Shown here one piece after another: positions 24,044 through 35,300 of a DNA stretch of 64,000 nucleotides (position 1 is the first letter of the stretch; the number at the start of each line of letters is the position of its first letter). Made by a program: the position numbers and the translations under genes. The notes under the pieces are model-generated. The model searched no databases and was not told the DNA's origin. It worked only from the letters and a program-made list of their open reading frames with translations. Source of the DNA: Macrocystis pyrifera (Eukaryota > Sar > Phaeophyceae > Laminariales > Laminariaceae); assembly GCA_031763025.1 (NCBI GenBank), contig JASSKH010000006.1, positions 14,473,479-14,537,478 on the forward strand. The letters run 5' to 3'.

Positions 24044-25075
24044 CTACACGAAGAAATCAAAGACGAAGGGCGCCGAAAACCACAAGACACCAGGTACATT
24101 ACAGTAGATACATGATGGTCGTATGAAAAAAACCTCTCCCTGTCGTCATAAAAAATAATGGAACTTGACCATCAGACATCACCCCCCCACGCGCCTGCGC
24201 CTAGGCTCCTAACAATCATCAACCACGGCCACTACGCACGGTCCATCGACCTGAACTTGAACTTTACCACTAATCTACCACGGCCATAAAGGTCGCAAGC
24301 CGCCACGAGCAAGCTACTCGTAAAACACGTGGTCAAGAGAAGAATACCAAGCCTTGGGATGCATTTCTGTCGGAAAATACCCCACCCGTGGAGGTGCATT
24401 TCCAAGCCGTTTTTGTCTACATCGCATCGATCGTGGGGGGCACTGGCACTGCACGGACACACAACGAAAGCGGTGGTGTTGGAAATATGTCGTCGACACC
24501 TTGCCGTACAGATGCATCGCTCGGCGTTTGCACTTTCCCCGATATCGAAAAAAAAATCACCACGGAAATTCGCGGCGGGGGGTGGGAGCGTGTGTTGTTA
24601 TCTTTATCTTGCGCGTCACATCATGCGGTACGCGAGGAACAAGCGCCATGAGGGAGAAACAGTAGCAGATCAACACTGGAAGACGCTCGACCCTCAGGCT
24701 CGCGAGTTTTGGGTCCCTTCGGGACGGCAAAGGGAGGACTCCCATTTGAGGAAGGCCTCTCTGACTGACCGTCGTGCGCCCTATTGATAGCAGTACCAGG
24801 TGTGCACCAGTATGTTGTAGGGTATAGCGACATGCCTGGTATGTACGATATCGGTATATATACGTGGTATACCAGTATACGATATCCAGGCGATTCAAGA
24901 CACTAAAGACATCAACATGAACTTTTTTCGTTGCCGTCTCTATGTAAAGAGTTTAATACAGCGTTTTAACCCATTTTTGGCCTTCTCCCGTTCTGGGGAC
25001 TTTTTACCTGGAATTAGAGTCAACTGTGGTAGTACATAACATGTAACACGGACAGTGCAGTGCAGTGCAGTGCAC

Positions 25076-25192
25076 TATTCACGGGGGTCCATAGTAGATG
25101 GGACCAAAATATTGTCAGAAAAAATAAGTCAATATATAGGTTTTTGTGTGCACCATAGGTCCTACTGGTATTTACTATGGTCCCCCGTAACA
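25076..25192 (+). mobile_element. 110-bp palindromic MITE, copy 3
   Basis: The left end is degenerate (TATTCACGGGGGTCCATAGTA); the right end is intact (ACTATGGTCCCCCGTAA). A GTGCA pentamer run (25052-25074) abuts it. Confidence 0.8.
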
Positions 25193-25689
25193 GGGTTAAA
25201 ACCCTCAATCTCCGGAAAGTACTGCTGTTGGTAGACCTACCTGGTACTGCTGTGCACGACCTAGTACAGCAAAACTTGCGTGGTACTGCACACGACCTTG
25301 GCACAGCAGTATACTTGCGTGGTACAGCAATATACTGGCGAATGGGTTATCAATTTTAGGCGCACGACCCCCTAAACACCGATGATGGCAACAAGTCGCA
25401 CCCAGCCCACAGCAGCCGCGTCAAGGCGCAATACAGACAACGAACATCCGACACCCGCAGAGTCCCTCATGACTCATATATGCCGCGGTCGACCAGACAG
25501 GGCGCGTGTATAAAGACCAAAAAAATAAATCACCATCATACCAGTCCATTCCACCCTCGCTCACAGCATCATGAAGTCAAGGCGAAACACAACAAAACAA
25601 GACGAAACAAAACGTAAAAAAGCAAAGACTTTCTCGCGCCACCCGTACACTACCGACCAAAGAAACACTAAAACCCCACGCCAAGATTT

Positions 25690-25860
25690 CCAGGGACGTT
25701 CACAGATCGGGTCAAACCTCCCGGGGCAAGTCTGGTCGGGTCGGGTGACGGGGGCCCAACCAAACCCCTGAGAGTTTCAAACCCTCCTGACCCGACCCGA
25801 CTCGACCGGACCCGACGCGTGAGACTAAACAAAAACTCCTGACCGCACCCGCGGGTGGGG
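25690..25860 (+). repeat. GGGTCGGGT/ACCCGACCC inverted repeat
   Basis: A CTGGTCGGGTCGGGTGACGG block is followed about 50 bases later by CTGACCCGACCCGACTCG. The same arrangement (GAGAGTTTCAAACCCTCCTGACC-like centre) recurs at 46915-47075, and a partial one at 59525-59600. Confidence 0.6.
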
Positions 25861-26027
25861 TCATGGACCCGTGAAGAGTCCTCATAATTCCGTGCCCCCC
25901 AGGCCCCAACCCCCCCTCGGTAACCCCGTAAGGACCGCACCCACATTTTCGGGGACAAACTACTTGGAATTAGTGTGGGGTTTGTTTTGCAGTCGTAAAA
26001 GAGGTAAAAACAAAAACCAAGCAGTTC

Positions 26028-26030
<3 letters not shown>

Positions 26031-26105
<75 letters not shown>
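26031..26105 (+). repeat. Uninterrupted poly(C), 75 bases
   Basis: Seventy-five consecutive C on the plus strand just beyond the 3' end of the EDR2-like gene, so that gene's sense strand carries G75. Such a run can form G-quadruplex/i-motif structures and is prone to length error in assembly, so the true length is uncertain. Confidence 0.95.
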
Positions 26106-26108
<3 letters not shown>

Positions 26109-26431
26109 CCCGCAGAGCAACGCACTACGTTCAGCCGCATAGTATTTTCGGCCGTCAAAATGAGGACCGTTTTTATTCCGCTCAAGAGTGGTTTTTGCAC
26201 ACCACTCACTCTCTCACTCACTTTGTCCAGAAAAATTACAGACCCTTTTTGATATTTTTTTCGTCTTCAAAATTAACACACAAAAACGTGGTCCTTACAT
26301 GTACCAACCACTTATGGGCGGAAAGGAAAAAGGTAAGGACTACGTACTTCGGCATTTATTCTTCAAAATTAATAGTACCAAAAAACGTTCTGTGCACATT
26401 CGGAAAGAGTGGTACAGCATAGCGCCGTTGC

Positions 26432-26729
26432 CTAGGCATTCGTCGCCACTGCTCGCCCTGGGAGCGAGGGGGCAACAGGTTCCCCACCGCCCACCGCTAC
26501 CGAACCGCGTCCTTCTATCACCGCCGCACCAGATAGCCCCCGCCTTCCAGCTCTCCTGCTGCCCAACGGAGCAGCCTCTCCCTCGCCGTGCGGTGACCCC
26601 TCAGGGGGGGAAGAAGTGGGAGGGCTCGGGCTCGCCGGGTTGAGATGGTCGAGCGGTTCTGCCCCGTCCAGGTCGAGGTTGATGAGGCGAATAACGCCGA
26701 GGCACTTCTCTGGCAACTCCTCTGTGCAC
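26432..26729 (-). CDS. EDR2-like gene exon 7: domain end and tail
   Basis: After CACGCAG|G the reading is CTEELPEKCLGVIRLINLDLD, the conserved end of the EDR2_C fold (plants have a DLPE…LG.VRL wording). It continues with a Pro/Ser/Gly/Ala-rich tail to the stop at 26432. Confidence 0.85.
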
Positions 26730-29700
26730 CTGCGTGATGATGATTTGTGTCGTGTAAAATCAACGGACCCCAGCGAGATACGAAGGGGGCGTTGAGGAGG
26801 AAGAGGGGAAGCAGGGCCGCGAGACACGAAAATTAAATAAATAAACGAATAGATATATAAACGAGCAAACAAATAAACAAAATATCGAAACATCTACATG
26901 GTCATTTGTTGCGTGGTTTGGCCTGAACAGATCGCGATCTAGACAATCTACCATCCTCTAGATCCTCCAGATCCTCTAGATCCTCTAGATCCTCTAGATC
27001 CTCTAGAATATCTAGATCCTATATTTGCCGTTATGAGACATGAGACCTTGCACAAGCATGAAGATTCCACCCAGCAAATATGTGCGCGACGTAATATAGC
27101 TATGCCAAAAAAGATCCCACCCGGGAGACGGTACCTACAGCATGAAACAGCACATCGTGCAAATCATCTACACCAGGGAGGATCTACGTGCCTGCTATTT
27201 GCCCCGGATCAGAAGAGGCGTTAACGCGCCCCAAAGGGCTCCGGCTACTGAATATCAATGGTGTACGACTACAATAGTAGCATTTTTCTTCGAAGCGCGC
27301 CCGTCATCCGTCCGCCTACCTGCCCTCCAAGCAGATACCCAGCTCCACCGTGAGGCTGCGGGCGTAGCCCCGGCACAATGACACGATCTTCTCGGCTATG
27401 ACTGAGCTCCCGACGTCTGCACGTCCCAGGCCGGTATCAATTCCCCAAGACATTGCCGAAGGCATTCCCATAGGCAAAACGGCAAACGACGGACGGGCAG
27501 AAAAGGGTAAAGTTAGGGTCGGACGTGCACGGTTACGATGTGACGGTTGGAGCCAAATCGAGGCGTTACTCGTTATTCCGACAAACCACGGACGGGCAGG
27601 AAGCGGTAAGACAGGGTCGGATACGACAGCCTGACGGTTCGGGTCCAATCGAGGCGTTTCTCCGACGAACAACGGACGGGCAGAAAGGGGAAAGGCAGCG
27701 TCGGATGTGACGGTTCGGATGTGACGGTTCGAGTCAAATCGAGGCGTTTCTCCGACAAATCACACACGAGCACAAAGAGGGGTCGGTTGTGGCAGTTTGA
27801 ATGTGACGGTTCGAGTCAAATCGGGGTGCTTCTCCCGTAATGCCGTTGAACGGTACTATCTACGTACTAAATATCACAACGGCAAGATCCAAAAAAGATA
27901 CGTACTCGTAATGTCAAGTATCTACCTGGTATACCGGTACAGCCGACCGGCACTCGGCGGAACTCCACTCCACATACAGCTTGCCTACAGGGTGACAAGT
28001 AGCGGACCAGGTCAACCATTTTATAACCCCACTGTACGTACATACATACGTCAAGTAGACCCGTTCGTACTTCAAGTAAACCGAAATCTGACTCTGATTC
28101 AAGTAAATTATCCTCACAACGAGAATGTGCGTTGCGTATACTCCTACTCGTACTCGTACTCCTAGCCCAAGGGGTTTTGTGTATTGCCAGGTATATATAT
28201 ATATGCCTTGTGCCGCAAAGTGGGGGTACAGAGCCTCCCTTTGGAGAGATGCACCTGAAAAGAACTTACCGTGTGACTCACCACGCCTACAGATCAGTTA
28301 CCCTATTTCAGTATCGAAGTCTTCCGGGGCAGGTCGCCCCGGTGATCTATTAAAATCCAGCACTGGGTACCCACGAATAGCGGTATCGACGAGTGCTACT
28401 ATTACTAGTTATAATAATGAGAGATGGTGCCGGAGTTCGAGTCCCACATGTGTCGGACATGCAGAGTAATACCTGGTAGACTTTATGTCCGAAAACAGAA
28501 AGGAAAATAAGCGGAATCAATTGCTGAAGGCGCCCAACAGCGTGGGTACGCGCAGTTTCTATGGCATGGTATAATAGTTAACCAGCGAAGAAAGGGCCAA
28601 AGTCTTCTCGCGATAAAAATGCCGGCCAAGGCAAGAACCGGAGTACTGCAGGTCTGTAGGTAGGGGGGGGGTAAGAGCCTACTTGGTGACCTAATGGTTG
28701 ATCTGAGTTACTAGGACAATACATGAAATGAAAGAGAAATGTACCACTGCTTTTTATGGACTGTACGATCTGCAGTCGATCTGTATGGCACAGCTCTTTG
28801 CACATATTTTCTGGGTGGGATCTGCATGATACGGCTCTTGCACAATAAAGGATCTGTATCATCTAGATGATCTACTGTAGATCGTGATCTGTGCAATTCG
28901 TGAAGGGCAAATATAGGATCCACAGCAGTAGATGGTTATTAGGATATACTCATCTATAGATCATCTATAGGATCTAGATCGTGAGCTGTGCGATGTGCGA
29001 AGGGCAAATGCAGGAAATAAATTATCTATAGGATCCAGAGGATCTATAAGGCCCAGACGATCTGTACGATCTAGATTATCTATAGGATCTACACGATCTC
29101 GATCGTGATCTGTTCCATGTGTGAAAAGCTTGGACAACGTCCTCTCACCGACATCCGTCTCCACGTAGCCGCTTCCTCGAAAATATCTCTGACTGAGCTT
29201 GCGGCCCAACAGTGCAGGCTTGTTTCCTACCGCTTTGCGGACGATGAACGGCCCGGACACGATACTGGGTATCAGCTTGAACCTGTTTTCGTTTAGTGCA
29301 GAACGAAAAAAAAAAAAAAAAAAAAAAAAAAACGACGGAGCTGGTCAGAAATAAAAGCTGAGGGGGATCAACTTGAACCTGTTTTCGTCAAGTGAAGGAA
29401 GGAAAAAATAATGGTTTTGTTGGTTAGCACAAAAAAGTTGCTGGGTACCTGGTATGAGCTTGGACCTGTTTTCCGGTTTTCCGTAGGGAAGAAAACGAAA
29501 AAACGACCTTGCTGGCTAGGAAAAAAAATGCTTGGTATCAGTTTGAACCTATTGAACCTGTTCCCAGCAGGGAAGAAAAAGTCAATCCGTTGAGTATCAG
29601 CTTAATCCTGTTTTCGATAGGGAAGTAGACAAAAAAAAACGTTGCTGATTACGGTAAAAAAAGTTGTGGGGTACCAGTTTGAATCTGTTGATTCTGTTTT

Positions 29701-32339
29701 CACTAGGGAAGAAAAAACAAAATGTTGTTGCTGGGTATCAGCTTGAATTTTTTTTTCCGCTAGGCAAGAAAGCAAAACCATGTTACGTACCAGCTTCAAA
29801 CTTGCTGGTTATCAGTTTGAACCTGCTTTCGCTAGAGAAAAAAAAAAAAACGTTGCTGAATATTAGTTTAAACTTGTTTTCATTAGGGTATACAAAACGA
29901 AAAAAAGCGTTGCCATATACCAGGCACAGGATTTTCATCAGTTTCAACCGGTTTTCGCAAGAGAAAAAAAAAAAAAGGAGATATGTGGGATTGGCGTGGT
30001 CAACGGTCAACTCAACTGTCAGAGTGGTGCCAAGGCGCCTTGACTTTGACGTACGGTAACTGGGACGTACGGCGGTGCTGCATGGCGACAGCGAAACCGC
30101 TTACAACAGCACGTCGGGTCGGGCGAAAGGCGACCGTAAACTGTAAATCCTTTTACCGCTGGGACATGAGAGGCGCAAAAAGGACCGGACAACCAAAAAC
30201 AATGACGCTTTGGCTGTTTCGTACGGACATGCGGTTTTTCCCCCCCCGATTCGATTTGGGCTTTTCAGCCAATCGAAGCTGTTTTACGCCCGCAGAGTCC
30301 ACGTACTCTACGCAGCTCAAAAATGCGTTTCTCCGCCGGCGCAGTTCGAATTGTTGGCCACCAGCCAAAATCTGGTTGCGAAAATCCACACCTGGGACAC
30401 ACATCATCTACAGATCACTCCCACAGTTCATGATCTACAGTAGATCTTTCAGGGCAAATAGATCCCTGATATGTATGATCTGTATATCTAGCTCATGTTG
30501 CCGCCGGGCGGGAGCCGTACAGTCTGCGTGATCTATTATTAGGACATGTTTCCTGGGTTTGATCTGTACTGCACAGATCTTGCACAACATATCATAATAG
30601 CAGGCCACCCTCTAGATGATCTAAATGATCTATCTGTAGATGATAAGTACGTGATATATCTGTAGATGATCTTCCCGACGTGTGCAAACATCTGAAATAC
30701 CCCCAAATCCAAAAATAGACCTAATTTCCAACGAGGGACAGGTTGATACTATTGGTCGTCGGATTATTGCACCGTGGCAAACAATCTCGAACGACGCCTC
30801 CGGAGAAGCGGATTTCTGAGCTGGGTACCCCTCGGAGACTTTGGACTCGTTCCGAACAGTGTGTGGCTGATTCCCTCGGTTTTTCGGCAAACAAAACGGA
30901 TTTATACGTCAGAAAAGCCAAAATCGGATCGGCAAACTATACACCTGGTACATCGCATAGGAAACAGCCTTACAGCACCAGCCACACCATGGTTGAAGCA
31001 CGCGGGCTGAAGCGGTAGACGCTAGGGGATGCCCCTCTCAACTGTCGGACTGCAATGCGAAACACAATGGTTGCAGGACACGCGAATGTGGTGCATGCTT
31101 GCACTCTCCTCTTGCACACCTCGGCCAGGTCATGGATGTACTGTAAGTACATAAGCGATTCCCACAGTTCATGATCTAGATATTTCAGGGCAGCTATGTT
31201 CCTGATCTGTGTCATCTGTAGGATCTAGCTCATGTTGCCGCCGGGCGGGAGCCGTACAATCTGCGTCATCTATTAACAGGACATGTTTCCTGGGTTGGAT
31301 TTGTACCATAACAGATCCTGTACAACATATCGGAAAGGCAGGTTAGGATCTAGATGATCTATCTGTAGATGATCTATTCAAGGTGTCAAGCGCTACTACT
31401 GTGAATATACCGCACGTCTCGTCAGGGCCATCGCTGTACGAGGCTGTGCTATTACGGGGGGCCATAGTAAATAGGACCTGCGGTACACACAAAAACCTAT
31501 ATATTTACCTATTTTTACTGACAATATTTGGTTCTATTTACTATGGTCCCCCGTAATACAATCAAGTCAAACAAATTCAAACAAAGCGTACGCAGTACAC
31601 ATATACCAGATAAGAAACCCCAATCCGGAGGCAACGAGTATAAGGTCTTTATTTAGGCGACAATGATAAGATGAGCAGTAAGTGTTGCACCTTATATGCA
31701 TGCCAATAATGGTGGGCAGGTTTGCATCTTCTGCCGCCACCCAAGAGCGCCACAGAAAACAAAAATTGGCAAAAATCGAAGAAAAGGGATGAGCAGCGAG
31801 AATGCTCAAGACACCCTATAAATGCGCAACAACAATACAGGGGCACAGTTACCGGGGGGGGGGGGGGGGGTACTCATTTCGGGGGAAGGGGGGGGGGGGG
31901 GGGGGGGGGGAAGGAAAGGCACCTGCGACCACGGCTTATTGTCCAGAAGGCTGGTCGTCACTCAAGAACGCGACATAAAACAAAACTTGGCAAAAATCGA
32001 TGAAAGTGGACGAGCAGTGGGGATGCTGAAGGCACCCTATACATGCGCAACTAGAACTAAAGGGGCACAATTACAGGGGCGGGGCGGGGGGGGGTACTCA
32101 TTATCATGCATGGCCGTAGTCGTATGAGCATAGACCCTCGCATCCGTACAGTACAATGCCGGGACGGAGCACGTCGGGTTTTTACCCACCAGGAAGACAT
32201 TGCACCAAAGCGCGAAGCGCCGTGAGGTGTTGGGCGAGTCGCATGAAGAGTGGGCTGCATCCTACTAAGAACCGCTTTAGAGGCTGATTTTCTTGCATAT
32301 GGATGACAGCATCAATGAATTGATTTAACTTCTGGAGGG

Positions 32340-32391
<52 letters not shown>

Positions 32392-35300
32392 GGGGGCGAG
32401 AAGGGAAGACACCTGTGACCACGGCTTATTGTCCAGAAGGCTCCTACGAGTTGCGAAAACAATCTGGAAATTAAAGTGATGGGAAAAGAAAAGGAAAGAA
32501 AAGAAGCGCGTATGTATTGTGTGCAATCGTACTGCGCGATGTTCAACACGAAGCAAGAGATTCGAAGCTTCCAGTGGCTTCGGGCTAGTCAATGACCGCG
32601 TGCATTGATAGCAGCACTGCGTAGGCTGTCGGGATGTGTTTGGGTCAGTCGGCTATGTGCCACCACTAACGAGCCTAGACAGTCACCACAGTCACGCGAC
32701 TACAGCAGGAAATAAGCCAGTGGGCAGTGCTATCTATATATCTAGCCAACAAAATATACAGCTTTCGGGTTCGTTTCATCTCATCAGGCTACAGCAGTAC
32801 AGCAGTACAGTAGTACGCAGTGTTGATCTCCGGAGCTCTTTTCTCGCCAGGGACTATACTCGTAGCATCTACTGTGAGAGCACACTGCTGCGACTACTGA
32901 ATGTGCAGCCGTATGACACTACCACACTAGGGTGACAAGGTAACACAACCCCTGGCACGAATTTCGGAGTCGATTATCACCAAAACACCCTTTAAGGGGG
33001 GCACATACACGACCAATAAATGTCCACAAGGGCTCCCTCCGCCTGGATGCCGGCATTCGTCGGCATTCGCCGGCACCCAAGCTTCGGGTAGGGCAGGGTA
33101 GCAGTTCGACTTGTTGGACAGAAAGCGAACAGCACCACGCACGCACATAAAAAAAAGAGTCCTTGTAGTACGTAAAGTAATGCTAAGAGTTCAATATAGC
33201 CAAATCGTCTACGCTAATTACACCAATATATAGTGGAACTACTATCTACGCGAATTCTTACGCGAATCCGACTTCGAGCTGCAGATTTCGGTCGGATTAT
33301 AAACCAGAATAAGCACGACAGGTGTATGAACCTTGCCCCTGGTACCGGTTGATAGACACGTGTGACCCGGAATAGCCTTCGTGTTTTCGCGAATTCCGAG
33401 CCCACGCCGACTGACTCTCTAGTCCCGCCACCAAGAGACGTGTCGACTGCGTTTAAAGTGATATTTCGACTTAATCAAGCATCCGGGGCTAGCACGCTGG
33501 CTGACTGCTGACTGCTTGCTGCATGCTTTCTACCAGGTACGTAGCCATGGTAAAGTGGCCAGCTTCTCTTGCTAGATCCGAGCCTCGCACACCGATTTTA
33601 TGTAGTCAGAGCATATTTTCGGACTTCAGGATGAAAGATTACTTCAGGATGAAATGCGAAAAAAAAATGGAAATTTCTCACAAGATACCAAGGAAGCCAA
33701 CTTTTTTTTTTCGTTTCTGGGGTGGGTAGATATCACCACAAGGCACCACCTCACGGTTTTTTGGGGTCCTAGGACCCAGCGTCGCCGTTCACTGTCGCAT
33801 ACGGCTTTTCACCTATTTCGACCATTCCCGGTGCGGGTAAGAATACGATTTTTCGTTTTTGCGGCGGTGAGAGGCGATGCGAGATCGTAAGACACCAAAA
33901 AATCGCGAGGTGGCGCTTTGTGGCGACTTCTACCCACCCTAGAAATAGGAAAATAAAAAAAATGTTGCATTGGTATCTTTTCTGCGATATCTATATTTTT
34001 ACGTTTCATCCTGAAATAATCTTTCATCCTTAAGTCCGAAAATATCCCTGCTACAGAGAGACGAGCAGACGGCCTTCGGCCTTCGTCGTTCAACCCTTCG
34101 GTTGTTAGAATACATAAATACTGCTGCATGCTGCTGCTGTTGTAGATTTCACTCACCACTTACTCCTCTTAGATAGAGGGCGTCCACTACAACAACAAGC
34201 GATCGTAGCCTGTCGGGCAGCAGACATAGCAACGGCCAACGGCAACTCGTGCTCGTGCTCGGGCTGCAATTACAATATAGTAGCCGCGTGCAGCTTTTCT
34301 CTGAAGCTGCCTCGTATTCGTACATGTTTCGTTCATGCTTGTGCCCCTAAAAATGCACCCAAGTTCAACGTAAAAACATGAAAACATGGGATATACCTGG
34401 TACGATACATATAAAAAACCCAAGATGAGGGTGCAAGGTTCGAAAAAAAAAAAAAAAAAAAAAAAAACAAACCAAGAAAAATCTATGAAACAAAACTCGA
34501 AAAAATCAACATGTTACTCGCATAATATCATACGTAGAGGCACAGCACAGCAGCCCTGCACAACAGAGCGTGCGTACTCGTACATACTTGAAGTACGTGC
34601 TCGCACTCGTACAACGCTCGAGCTCGGAGTTAAGCTACTACGCACCCTAGTATTCATACACTCTCACCTACAATCGAAGCCGAAGAATATTTAATTCACA
34701 ATGAAGGGATCATTTTCATGGTAAAATCCTATTGATAGATCCAGCCTCAAGATCCGAAAACCATAAGAAAAAAATCTCGCCGAAATCACAACAATACTAC
34801 ACGTACCGGAAGTACTACACAGCAGATCAATCCTCCAGGAGCGAGCGTGTTCACGCACTCCACACCATGAGTTGGCTGTGAAGGGGAGTTGCTTGCTGTA
34901 GGGGGGTTGTTGCTCTGTACAGCAGTAGTACTTGTTTCACACATGCTCAAGCACTCAAATGTTCTCCAAATGTGTCATTTTGCAGACAGACAGACAGACA
35001 GACAGACAAGACAGACAGAGCGTGCGTACTCGTACTCGTACCCGCTCGTATGCGCTTGCACTCGTAAAAAACATACTCGTATGCGCTCTTGCTCATACAA
35101 CAACGCTTGAGCCCGGGCCGCAGCTACTGCTGTAACTGCTGTGTGCAGCTTGTTTCCTCATCATACCCTCACATTGGTGCTCAAAATGTGTCAAATAATC
35201 ACAGGCATATCATAGCGCGCGTACTCGTACTCATACTCGTACTCGTACATACTCGTTCGACATGTGCTTGTACTCGTACAACAACGCTCGAGTCCGGGAT

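Larger units (their letters stand above)
20700..25000. other. Intergenic region with no supported gene
   Basis: Several frames of 60-220 codons are open (for example 22666-23322 on the plus strand), but they begin in repeats, show no domain and have no splice context. The stretch 22940-23240 is relatively non-repetitive. Short CAG, CAA and GCA tracts are scattered through the region. Confidence 0.35.

Noticed and set aside
25668..26120. Minus-strand frame with a poly-glycine run, and the plus-strand poly-proline counterpart
   Set aside because: Both are translations of the 75-base C-run.
28380..28460. tRNA gene suggested by GGAGTTCGAGTCCC
   Set aside because: A T-loop-like word is present, but no box A, D-arm or acceptor stem pairs at the right distances.
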